From contig CAVVVP010000003.1 of assembly GCA_963751695.1 (NCBI GenBank), forward strand, positions 620,001 to 684,000: a stretch of 64,000 nt of DNA. The letters run 5' to 3'. A program made the translations under genes and the position numbers. The notes beneath the pieces were generated by a model. That model made no database searches and had not been told where the DNA came from. It saw nothing but the letters and a program-made list of their open reading frames with translations. The DNA is from SZUA-22 sp963751695. Its GTDB lineage: Bacteria; Bacteroidota; Ignavibacteria; Ignavibacteriales; Melioribacteraceae. Positions 55,941-63,862 of the stretch are shown piece after piece; the stretch's first letter is position 1, and each line of letters opens with the position of its first letter.

Positions 55941-56757
55941 TTATTCGAATACTACTTTCACTTGCTCATTAGTTTCGAATTTTATTCCTGGTAATTCTTC
56001 AAGTACGTCTCTAGTTTCATCAAAGGTTGCATCATCAAGAGATTTAAGTTTGTTGAATAATTCTGCATCATCCGCAAGCTGATCAAGACTCATTTCTACC
56101 AGAGTAACTGTTGATCCGTCAACATAGGTTGCGTTTGTTTCAATTATCTCACCATCAATTTCTAGTTGAATTAGAACCTTGAAATCTTTCATCATCTCCT
56201 TAGCTTGCTCTGCCCATTCTTCGTTTTCGTCAGTTTCAAATTCTTCTGTTTCTTCTTGTTCTGTTGGTGATTCTTCTTCTTTATCTTCGGGCATATTAAT
56301 TATCAACGTTGCTGGATTTCCCTTAGTAAAAGTAAATGTAATGTCATCTTCTGTAATTTCTTCCCCCTCTTCGCCCATTGATGGAGCTTTATCGGAAACA
56401 TCTTGATCCATCTTGATTTTATTTATATCAGTAAAGGTGTAGAGTGCCCTGTATCCTTCTCTTCCATTATCCTCAAGTTTTTTACCTGGAGACATACTCT
56501 ACTCCTTCTCCCATTTCCATAGCTTCATTTCTAAGTTCAACCTCATCAAGAAGACTAAATTCCTCTTGCTCACCCTCCTGATTTCCCATAGCCATGAAAC
56601 CTTTAATCATCTGAACCATCGCAGCATTCATATAAACGGTTTCCTCAATTGTACCCGACCCATCCGATTTTAAGGTCATTTTATAATGAACATCTATACA
56701 TCCACTCAGAATTATTCCTAAGAGAAATATTGATAAAAATTTTAATGTACGTTTCAT
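55941..56757 (-). pseudogene. Lipoprotein with a frameshift (family unknown)
   Basis: From the ATG at 56757 (GGAG six bases upstream), the lipobox is LSGC and the domain begins IDVHYKMTLKSDGSGTIEETVYM, an LppM-like start. The frame ends at 56482 right after GEGVEYVSR. A second frame (to 55941) starts at 56495 and continues the fold with KKLEDNGREGYRALYTFTD, ending ETNEQVKVVFE. Deleting one A in TCCAGG at about 56486-56490 restores the single gene, so an insertion is likely. A second reading is two overlapping genes, but the second would lack an export signal and begin in mid-domain. The central part is extremely acidic. Confidence 0.75.
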
Positions 56758-56875
56758 CATAAACTCCAAATTGGTTTAATTAATAATTGATTATCTCTTG
56801 AATATAAGGAAATATATAAGAAAAAATTAGATATCTTATAACTATATTTTGCACCCGAAAATTTTGGAGTATCAA

Positions 56876-57499
56876 ATGATGTATTATGAATTGATCGGAT
56901 ATATTGGGTCTTTTTTGGTTGCTGTTTCTCTCTCAATGAAAAACATAAGAAACTTGAGAAAGATCAATTTCTTTGGTGCATTTGCTTTTTCCATTTATGG
57001 CTTATTGATAGAAGCGTATCCAGTTTTCATTCTTAATGGTTACATAGCTGCAATTGATATTTACTTTCTCGTGAAAATGAATAGAACAAAAGAGGATTTT
57101 AAATTAGTCCCAGTTTTAGATAAAAAACATCTCTATTTAAAGGAATTCATCAAGTTTTACGCGGATGATATTAAGATTTTTTTTCCTAAGCATGAAGAGT
57201 TAAACTTTCTAGAACTAAGCTGCTTTTTCGTATTGCGGAATTTAAGACCAGTTGGATTATTAGTAATTGAAGAAAAGAAGGGCGACGAAATAGAGATACA
57301 TCTGGATTATGCTATTCCAGATTACCGCGACCTAAAATCTGGAAGATACGTATTTAATTCTGAAATGAAATTTTTCAAATCAAAAGGCTATAAACAAGTT
57401 GCTGCAAGATCGAATGTTAAGAAACATCAAAAATATTTACTGAATGTCGGGTTTATTCAATCTATGGATGATAAAGAGAGTTTTGTAAGAAGCATTTAG
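56876..57499 (+). CDS. YgjV-like membrane domain with a C-terminal GNAT-like domain
   Basis: About 208 residues, starting at the ATG at 56876 with GGAG six bases upstream (an upstream TTG frame from 56849 is less likely). The first 70 residues hold three membrane segments with the YgjV pattern (GYIGSFLVAVSLSMKNIRNLRKINFFGAFAF). The rest is soluble and beta-rich: LKSGRYVFNSEMKFFKSKGYKQVAARSNVKKHQKYLLNVGF looks like the end of a GNAT acetyltransferase fold. The function is unknown. It is transcribed away from the lipoprotein gene. Confidence 0.72.
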   Translation: MMYYELIGYIGSFLVAVSLSMKNIRNLRKINFFGAFAFSIYGLLIEAYPVFILNGYIAAIDIYFLVKMNRTKEDFKLVPVLDKKHLYLKEFIKFYADDIKIFFPKHEELNFLELSCFFVLRNLRPVGLLVIEEKKGDEIEIHLDYAIPDYRDLKSGRYVFNSEMKFFKSKGYKQVAARSNVKKHQKYLLNVGFIQSMDDKESFVRSI

Positions 57500-57591
57500 T
57501 CACGTTTTTTCGAAAAACTGAAAATTGTCTAAAGAATCCTTTTTTTTATTTTATCATCAAATAATAATAAAAAATAGGAGATTTTTTTAAA

Positions 57592-57843
57592 ATGCAGCAG
57601 AATTCTCAACCAAAAGTTGTTATATTTACAACCCCAACTTGCAGCTATTGTAATGTTGCTAAAAGATACTTCCGAGAAAAGAAAATCCGCTTTAAGGATA
57701 TTGATGTTTCTCGAGATCAAAGAGCAGCTGCCGATATGCAAAGACGTACAGGACAATCTGGTGTACCAGTTATTTTGATAAACAATAGACCTGTGGTTGG
57801 ATTTGATAGACCAAAAATTAATAATATTTTAAACATTAAATAA
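57592..57843 (+). CDS. Glutaredoxin-like thioredoxin-fold protein
   Basis: 83 residues. The active site is CSYC (residues 19-22, TPTCSYCNVAKRYF) and the cis-Pro motif is SGVPVILINN, followed by VVGFDRPKINNIL. This is the glutaredoxin/NrdH-type family for dithiol reduction. It lies 17 bases upstream of groES, which has its own ribosome site (AAGGAG), so the two are probably on one transcript. Confidence 0.92.
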   Translation: MQQNSQPKVVIFTTPTCSYCNVAKRYFREKKIRFKDIDVSRDQRAAADMQRRTGQSGVPVILINNRPVVGFDRPKINNILNIK

Positions 57844-57860
57844 CAGTAAGGAGTTAAGAG

Positions 57861-58130
57861 ATGACAGTTAAACCTTTAGATGACAGAGTTCTTGTTGAAG
57901 TTGCAGAAGAAAATGATAAGACTGCTTCTGGAATTATTATTCCTGATAGTGCAAAGGAAAAACCAAGAATGGGAAATGTTGTTGCAGTTGGTACAGACGA
58001 AGATCTGCAAGAGAAAATTAAAGAAGGCGACAAAATACTATTCGCAAAATATGGTGGTGAAGATATTACCGTTGATGATAAAGAATATAAAATCGTACAA
58101 CGTGGAGATATCTTAGCGATAATTTCGTAA
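57861..58130 (+). CDS. groES: Co-chaperonin GroES
   Basis: 89 residues, close to the standard length of about 95. VKPLDDRVLVEVAEENDKTASGIIIPDSAKEKP is the start and mobile loop, GNVVAVG the core, EGDKILFAKYGGEDITVDD and VQRGDILAII the rest. It caps GroEL. No groEL follows: a terminator lies 22 bases after the stop and the next gene is convergent. The chaperonin gene must be elsewhere. Confidence 0.95.
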   Translation: MTVKPLDDRVLVEVAEENDKTASGIIIPDSAKEKPRMGNVVAVGTDEDLQEKIKEGDKILFAKYGGEDITVDDKEYKIVQRGDILAIIS

Positions 58131-58151
58131 GTATTACCTAAATATTTTTAT

Positions 58152-58190
58152 AAAGCCCGACAACCTATACTGGAAGTTGGGCTTTTTTTA
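58152..58190 (+). terminator. Rho-independent terminator after groES
   Basis: AAAGCCC (58152-58158) and GGGCTTT (58179-58185) form the stem, followed by TTTTT. It lies 22 bases after the groES stop and ends the glutaredoxin-groES transcript. Confidence 0.85.
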
Positions 58191-58213
58191 TATCCCGATT
58201 TCTTTTACTAAAG

Positions 58214-58636
58214 CTATTTTAAACTTAGTAAATGATCAACAAGTATATCTAGTTCTTCATCTGTGAGTTTATTCGCTGGAGGCATACTCATTCTATATTT
58301 TCCTTTACTTTCTGCCATTTTGGGATCATCTTTAAAAGAGTATGGATCTTTCATGAATGCTACCAAATCCTTCTTGTTCCATTTTGCATTTAATTTGATT
58401 AATGATGGACCAGATCCAGAACCAGCCAGGTCAGAACCATGACACATTTTACAATCATTATTTCTAATAATTGTCTCGATAGGACTTAGTGCTTCACTTG
58501 AAACTTCTGATTCTTGATAAGTTGATTCATCTATGTCCGAGTAAGTATCATCTTCCTTTCGTGTAAGTTTGGCTAGTACCAAAAGTATTACAAAGAGGAA
58601 CAAGAATACTGAAACCCATTTTTGTGCGTTTGTCAT
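58214..58636 (-). CDS. Membrane-anchored monohaem cytochrome c
   Basis: 140 residues. One N-terminal membrane segment (about 7-24) anchors it; a linker rich in Ser/Glu follows, then the haem site CKMCH (Cys62-His66) and the axial Met in YRMSMPPANKL. This is a class I cytochrome c that passes electrons in the periplasm. No oxidase gene is adjacent. It lies 31 bases after the start of the amidase gene upstream, on the same strand. Confidence 0.9.
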   Translation of the reverse strand: MTNAQKWVSVFLFLFVILLVLAKLTRKEDDTYSDIDESTYQESEVSSEALSPIETIIRNNDCKMCHGSDLAGSGSGPSLIKLNAKWNKKDLVAFMKDPYSFKDDPKMAESKGKYRMSMPPANKLTDEELDILVDHLLSLK

Positions 58637-58667
58637 AATATTTCCAATAGTTTAGAATTTGTTTTAG

Positions 58668-60290
58668 TTAAATATCTTCTGTCATTTGTTCTTCATAATA
58701 TTTGCGGTACTCAACAATAGAATTATAAAGGGTATTTGCAATTTCTAGCTGACCAGATTTACTTTTTAAGTATGCTTCATCTTGCCTATTTGTTATGAAA
58801 CCTGTTTCGAATAGAACGCTTGGCATTGATGCTCCGACTAGAACATAGAATCCAGCTTGCTTAACGCCTCGAGCGGGAATTTTAGAATTCTTTTCTAGAT
58901 TTCTGTAGAGTATTTCAGAAAATTTTTCGGAATAACGCATATAGGCTGAATGCGCCATTGTAACCAAGATGAAATTTTCGTCAGTTAAGCTTTGATAAAG
59001 CTCTGGATTATCTTCATACTGAATAACACTATTTTCAATTTCAGCAATTTCAATTGCTTTCTCTGTTCTGCCCGGTCTAAGCAGATAAACATCAGAACCT
59101 CTGACTTTAGAGTTTCTTTTACCAACAGAATTAGCATGGATGGAGATGAATAATTTACCATCATTTTCATTCGCTATTTTACCTCTTGCATAGAGATCGA
59201 CAGAAACATCTTTATCTCTAGTCATAACTACTTTTACATCAGACATTTTTTGTGCAAGTAGTTTTTCAAGTTCTAAAGCAACACCTAGCGTAACATCTTT
59301 TTCCCTTACTCCTGTAATTCCAATAGCACCAGGATCTCTTCCACCATGACCAGCATCAATCACGATAACATCAAAATTCCACTTGTTTTTATCTGCTTCA
59401 ATATCTTCTGTAAGTTTGTCAAATTTATCATTTTGAATGGTTATCAAAATATCATCTGTGTCAATATCTTTAGATGCTGACTGAAGTGAATCTGTATATT
59501 TGGGACCGTATTTTAGCACAAACTCAATCTGCTTATTGCCCTTAATCGTTTTTACCTTTACGTTTCTTATTGCACCAGCTGGTTTTGAACTTTTAACAAA
59601 TCCTGGATCAATCGAAGCACCAGACACAAAGAAAAACAATTTTCCTTCATGAATTGATGAACTGTATTTATTGATTCTCCGAGAAGTTTTTAAGCGGACT
59701 AATGTACCGTTAGCCATTTCGGTAATTTCCATCCCATAGATGTCATAATCAGAAACTCGTTTAGCAGACGGTTTTTTCTCGACCATAATTTCTGTTGGTT
59801 TAGCGGATTTGAGTTGAGCAAATATGTCTGAAGGATCATCGGTTACTATTAAATCTTTAGTTTTTGAATTATATTTTAGCTTTTTCTGATAAGCAATTTC
59901 GATGTATTTAAGAGAATATTCAATAGGAAGAAATACATCATTGTTCACCAATAAAGTAGAAACTGGAAGCTGAAAAACTACGTTACTGTTTGAATGCTTA
60001 TCTGTTAAAACTATGAATTGATTCTTTGCAGTTACTTTTAGATTGAAGTTTTTGAATTTCATCTCAACTTTAGCTGCAGAAGGATTGTAATAATAATTTC
60101 CAGAAAGGAATTTCGAAAGATCCTTTGCTGACACATAGGTCATTCCATTTCTTACAATAGATGAAATTTGGCCTGTCTTCCCATTATCAGAAACAGAAAC
60201 CTTGAGTAAACGCTGTCCAAATAATGTGGAGAAAGTCAGACCTAAGCTGAAAAGCAGCAATATCAGGGACTTATTAAGCATATTATCCAA
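58668..60290 (-). CDS. N-acetylmuramoyl-L-alanine amidase (Amidase_3) with AMIN-like domain
   Basis: 540 residues with a signal peptide (ending TLFGQ). The N-terminal part resembles copper-amine-oxidase-N-like beta repeats (about 30-150), then an AMIN-like domain (about 185-290), and the C-terminal zinc amidase (about 308-530) with IDAGHGGRDPGAIG, REKDVTLGVALELEK, LFISIHANSV and VLFETGFITN. It cleaves the bond between MurNAc and the stem peptide during cell separation. The start is at 60290 or the second ATG at 60281; the first overlaps the upstream gene by eight bases. Confidence 0.92.
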   Translation of the reverse strand: MDNMLNKSLILLLFSLGLTFSTLFGQRLLKVSVSDNGKTGQISSIVRNGMTYVSAKDLSKFLSGNYYYNPSAAKVEMKFKNFNLKVTAKNQFIVLTDKHSNSNVVFQLPVSTLLVNNDVFLPIEYSLKYIEIAYQKKLKYNSKTKDLIVTDDPSDIFAQLKSAKPTEIMVEKKPSAKRVSDYDIYGMEITEMANGTLVRLKTSRRINKYSSSIHEGKLFFFVSGASIDPGFVKSSKPAGAIRNVKVKTIKGNKQIEFVLKYGPKYTDSLQSASKDIDTDDILITIQNDKFDKLTEDIEADKNKWNFDVIVIDAGHGGRDPGAIGITGVREKDVTLGVALELEKLLAQKMSDVKVVMTRDKDVSVDLYARGKIANENDGKLFISIHANSVGKRNSKVRGSDVYLLRPGRTEKAIEIAEIENSVIQYEDNPELYQSLTDENFILVTMAHSAYMRYSEKFSEILYRNLEKNSKIPARGVKQAGFYVLVGASMPSVLFETGFITNRQDEAYLKSKSGQLEIANTLYNSIVEYRKYYEEQMTEDI

Positions 60291-60864
60291 TAAAGGGGAT
60301 CATAAATGATGATTTTTTCTTGTATTGATCAAATTCTTTTGAAAAATAGCCTTTTAATAGCTCCTCTTCTTTCTTTGCCCTTAGAATAAAAAGTGGAAGT
60401 TCTACAAGCAAAACCATTGGAATTACAAGATAACTACATAGTGCTATTCCAAGTCCAAAATCACTTATTACCTGACTTAAATACTGTGGATGTCTAATTT
60501 TTTTGTGACATCCTGTTGTTATTAAGTGATGATTCTTTTTTATTGCAATTTCTTGTGAATAACTATCTTTAAGATTCTTATAAGATTTTACCTGAAGCCA
60601 TGAAAATAGAATATAAACTGCTAATCCAATAATTCTCCAGGGTATTAAATTTTCAGTCAATTCTAATGTGCCAATTTGAAACACACCTAAAATTTGGAGC
60701 ACTAATACAAGCGCAGAAATGTTTAAAGGTGTTTTCTGTAAATAGGTTTTAGGTTTCTTCTCATGTTTAGTGACTGTGCCTTTCAACCCGCCCTTTGCAG
60801 CTCCTGAATTTGCAAACAAAGAAAGCAAAATTGCTACACCAGAAATTATATTTATTGCATCCAT
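60283..60864 (-). CDS. Isoprenylcysteine carboxylmethyltransferase-like (ICMT/PEMT) membrane protein
   Basis: 193 residues with four or five membrane segments. The C-terminal KKIRHPQYLSQVISDFGLGIAL is the conserved SAM-binding HP-(Q/E)Y-L motif of the ICMT/PEMT family, and the loop ending YKKKSSFMIPFIG closes the domain. The substrate in bacteria is unclear, often a small or lipid thiol. It overlaps the amidase start by eight bases. Confidence 0.82.
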   Translation of the reverse strand: MDAINIISGVAILLSLFANSGAAKGGLKGTVTKHEKKPKTYLQKTPLNISALVLVLQILGVFQIGTLELTENLIPWRIIGLAVYILFSWLQVKSYKNLKDSYSQEIAIKKNHHLITTGCHKKIRHPQYLSQVISDFGLGIALCSYLVIPMVLLVELPLFILRAKKEEELLKGYFSKEFDQYKKKSSFMIPFIG

Positions 60865-61206
60865 AAGCTGTTTTAGAACTTTTTTAATAGGTTATTTTGA
60901 CTATGTGCAATATAATAAAATCCTCTGTAAAAGAATTTTTATTTGAAAAAGTATTGGTTCAATCCAACCATCAGTAAATAAAAGCACATTTATTGAGTAA
61001 TATTTACCGCAAAAAAATTGCACTCAATAGTAAATATTTCTCTAAGGATATATTATGTAAACTTAGACAAAGATTACACTGTTTTAGAAAAGTTAAATTA
61101 CCTGCAAAACAACGAAAACAACTCATTTTAGATGTTTTAGAATAATTGATTAAGTCGGCGATAAAATATATATAAAACAGGTGTATTCTATATCACAAAA
61201 TTTTTT
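60865..61206. other. Gene-free stretch with pseudoknot-topology repeats
   Basis: About 340 AT-rich bases. At 60992-61038 four pieces lie in A-B-A'-B' order: ATTGAGT (60992-60998), AATATTTAC (60999-61007), ACTCAAT (61022-61028) and GTAAATATT (61030-61038), plus a small GCAA/TTGC pair between. Both pairs are perfectly complementary, an arrangement that could form an H-type pseudoknot. A 50-codon frame from a TTG at 60993 to 61145 overlaps it, with a basic sequence (KVKLPAKQRKQLILDVLE at its end) but no ATG or convincing ribosome site; it may be a gene remnant. I see no tRNA or terminator. Confidence 0.45.
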
Positions 61207-61224
61207 TTGGCCCAATTATAGCAC
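61207..61224 (+). promoter_or_regulatory. Candidate sigma-54 (-24/-12) promoter
   Basis: TTGGCCCAATTATAGCAC has GG (61209-61210) and GC (61221-61222) exactly ten bases apart, matching the essential -24 and -12 elements of sigma-54 promoters; the rest of the consensus (TGGCAC, TTGC) is only partly kept. It lies about 45 bases before the first of the three pseudopilin-like genes, where a start site near 61234 would be suitable. Chance occurrence in AT-rich DNA is possible. Confidence 0.4.
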
Positions 61225-61268
61225 AGTATTTGACAGTTAAGTAATAAATTAATAATAAATTAAATTCA

Positions 61269-61755
61269 ATGAATACTGGACAAATGCTTATAACCTTAGC
61301 TGCTCTCATGCTCCTATCCTTAATAATTCTAAGAGTAACGAGTAATTTTCTTCATACCGAAACCTCCCTTATGGATTCGAAGTTTGGTGTTTTAGGCATA
61401 TTCTCTAGCCACTTCAATGATGGAGGAAGCTACTGGAAAGTCTTTTGATGAAGAACTCAAATAACGGAACTGTTTTATCCCTAGGTGATCTTACTAGTAT
61501 TGGGCCAGAATCGGGTGAAACTTATCAGATTTCGATGATTTTGATGACTACGATGGTTTAGTTAAGTGAGATAACTCAATGCCAGTTACTAATTACAAAA
61601 TTGAGTGCAAAGTTAGCTTTGTAACTCCAACAAATTTAGAAAAAGGAACAACCTCAAAGACATGGCATAAGAAGTTGGATGTTATGGTATCTACACCATC
61701 CAGTGAGGACACTGTAGTCATGTCAAAAGTTTATAGTTACTTTTATTTTAGATAA
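61269..61755 (+). pseudogene. Decayed membrane-anchored pseudopilin-like gene
   Basis: The ATG at 61269 opens with a prepilin-like membrane segment, MNTGQMLITLAALMLLSLII, then a soluble part. The frame breaks: an extra T near 61401 (ATATTCTCTAGCC), an extra base near 61456 (after GATGAAGAA), and a lost base near 61526 (TATCAGATTTC). A TGA at 61567 replaces the expected Trp in GLVKxDNSMPV. Joined across these, the product reads about 160 residues, ending KVYSYFYFR at 61755, 10 bases before the next gene. So many lesions in one short gene indicate true decay rather than one read error. Confidence 0.8.
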
Positions 61756-61764
61756 GGAAATTAT

Positions 61765-62365
61765 ATGGGATTTAGTACACTAATAGACATTCTTGGATCA
61801 ACATTAGTAGGCGGAATGCTGCTACTAATTTTATTCAGAATAAATGATACAGCTGTTGAGAATAGTTTCAGTATGGGGGAGAACTTACTAGTTCAAAAGA
61901 ATTTGGTTGAAGCTGTTGAATTACTTGAGTTTGATTTTAGAAAAATTGGATATTGTGAAGATTGGGAAAAATTATCAAATCCTTCCAAATATATTGTCTC
62001 AGTAGATCAAGAATAGTATAAAATACCTTACAGATGTTGATTCGGATGGAAATGTAGATTCATTAAGTTACTACCTTGGCCCAGCCTCAGAGCTTTCCAA
62101 AACAGCAAATCCAAGAGATAGAATGCTCTATAGAAAAGTAAATAATGAAAGACCTTTAGCGGCTAATCTTGGTGTCACAGCATTCGAATTTACATTTTTC
62201 GATGTATTTGGAAACCAAATACCATTCCCAATTGCTGTACCTGGAGAAATTCAATCAATGCAAATAGATATTGCTGTAGAAGATATTGCGGCATACGATG
62301 AAAATTATCAGCGTATTTTTTGGCGACAAATAAGATTTGCAGCAAGAAACCTAAGAAATAGATAG
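61765..62365 (+). pseudogene. Second pseudopilin-like gene, one frameshift
   Basis: From 61765, MGFSTLIDILGSTLVGGMLLLILF is a single N-terminal membrane segment like that of a pilin or pseudopilin, then a soluble domain. The frame ends at a TAG (62014-62016), but one base on the sequence continues as SIKYLTDVDSDGNVDSLSYYLG, and the remainder to 62365 (LAANLGVTAFEFTFFDVFGNQIPFP, then IRFAARNLRNR) is intact. One inserted base near 62013 explains it. It lies 10 bases after the previous pseudogene and 12 bases before the next gene; the three form one unit. Confidence 0.78.
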
Positions 62366-62376
62366 GAGAAAATATC

Positions 62377-63690
62377 ATGGGAGGAAAAGCAGCATTATTT
62401 TTAGTAATCGGTTTTAGTCTAATATTTCATTGTTATTGGAGAAACATTTCTAATACGTCCGTTAGAGCGTATGATAATGCAATGGAATATCATAACAAAA
62501 ACAAAGCTCATTCAATAGCATTAGCAGGCGCTAACATAGCAGCAAGCAAAGTTTTTTTCGACAACAATTGGAATGACGGCTATAACAATATTTCCTACAA
62601 TGGTGGAAAATATTCAGTTAAAATTGAAAAGATTGATCCAGTAAGAGATATCATTCAAATAACCTCGGTTGGTACTTTTGGAGAAGGATCATATCAAGAA
62701 TCACACACCGTAGAAGTTAAACTACAACCTAGTAGCTTTTCTAGATATGGTTACTTTTCTGACAAAGAGAAAATTGGAAGCTCAACTATATGGTGGACAT
62801 CAAAAGATACTGTTTGGGGTCCGTTTCATACAAATGATAAAATAAGTATAAGTGGTGATCCAGTATTTATGGGTAAAGCAAGTAGCTACGGAGGTATTTA
62901 TGAAGCTAGCGGATCAGACCCCGAGTTTAACGGTGGATACAGCAGATCTTCCGAACCTATGCCGATTCCAGAAGACGGTGTAGATTTAGTAGGAGATGCA
63001 GCATCCGATAATGGTTTGCGTTTTGACGGTCAAGATACTGTAATACTAGATTTTAGAGGTGATAGTCTTAATTTTAGATATGGTGCAAATCAACCTGACA
63101 CATCAGTTTACTTACCATCAGCTTCACCAAATGGAGCTATATTTGCGAATGGTGCAACAGTAAGAATGAAAGGTGTAATTGACGGTAGATTTACTGTCGC
63201 GGCATCAAAAGCAACTTTTACGGCAACCTCAGGTTACTGGAAATGGGATAGGAGAAAACGAACCTACATTTGGAAAGAGACAACAACTACAACCGTGAGA
63301 GGTGGAGATATTTACCTTGACGACGATGTTGTATATAAAGACAATCCACTGGTAACTCCATCTGACGATGTACTAGGTATTGTTGCACAGCAAGAGATAT
63401 ACATTACCGATAATGCTGCGAATTCTCATGATATTAATATTCATGCAGCGATGTATAGCCAAGAAAAAGGTTTTGGATCTCAAAATTACAGTTCTAGAGG
63501 TCCAAGTGGTTTTATAAATCTCCTTGGCGGAATTACTCAAGATTCAAGAATGGCAGTTGGTACTTTTAGCGGATCAAGAATAACTTCTGGATTCAGTAAA
63601 AGATATAGATATGATAACCGCTTAATGGTTATGTCTCCTCCATTCTTCCCAGGAACAGGAAACTTCGAGGTAGTTTCTTGGTTTGAATAA
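62377..63690 (+). CDS. Membrane-anchored PilX-like/DUF4900-type protein
   Basis: 437 residues. An N-terminal membrane segment (GGKAALFLVIGFSLIF) is followed by a helical neck (YDNAMEYHNKNKAHSIALAGANIAASKVFF), as in PilX-like pseudopilins, and then a long beta-rich domain with many Gly, Ser and Asp, including GPFHTNDKISISGDPVFMGKA, ANGATVRMKGVIDGRFTV and GGDIYLDDDVVYKDNP. It matches DUF4900-type proteins of the phylum as I recall them. It may be a minor pilin or secretion-apparatus component. At 62428-62450 the end of the membrane segment reads FHCYWRNIS, an odd sequence that two compensating indels would turn into a smoother FIVIGRNIS. A terminator follows. Confidence 0.7.
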   Translation: MGGKAALFLVIGFSLIFHCYWRNISNTSVRAYDNAMEYHNKNKAHSIALAGANIAASKVFFDNNWNDGYNNISYNGGKYSVKIEKIDPVRDIIQITSVGTFGEGSYQESHTVEVKLQPSSFSRYGYFSDKEKIGSSTIWWTSKDTVWGPFHTNDKISISGDPVFMGKASSYGGIYEASGSDPEFNGGYSRSSEPMPIPEDGVDLVGDAASDNGLRFDGQDTVILDFRGDSLNFRYGANQPDTSVYLPSASPNGAIFANGATVRMKGVIDGRFTVAASKATFTATSGYWKWDRRKRTYIWKETTTTTVRGGDIYLDDDVVYKDNPLVTPSDDVLGIVAQQEIYITDNAANSHDINIHAAMYSQEKGFGSQNYSSRGPSGFINLLGGITQDSRMAVGTFSGSRITSGFSKRYRYDNRLMVMSPPFFPGTGNFEVVSWFE

Positions 63691-63749
63691 ATAGGAAATA
63701 GATTAAATTTACAGCGATTTCTGAGATCCCCTATTTCAATATCGCTCCC

Positions 63750-63780
63750 AGCCCCAAACTTAACCGTTGGGGCTTTTTTA
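63750..63780 (+). terminator. Rho-independent terminator after the pseudopilin-like cluster
   Basis: AGCCCCAA and TTGGGGCT form a perfect 8-bp stem around ACTTAACCG, followed by TTTTTTA. It closes the transcript of the three genes. Confidence 0.88.
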
Positions 63781-63862
63781 TTTCTTCTAACATTTATAAA
63801 AATTGAACATCATTTATCGTAAATTAAGAAATCAATTTATAAATGTTCAATCCAATCTCTTA

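Noticed and set aside
57500..57591. CIRCE-type heat-shock operator upstream of the glutaredoxin-groES pair
   Set aside because: No TTAGCACTC/GAGTGCTAA inverted repeat is present in the interval.
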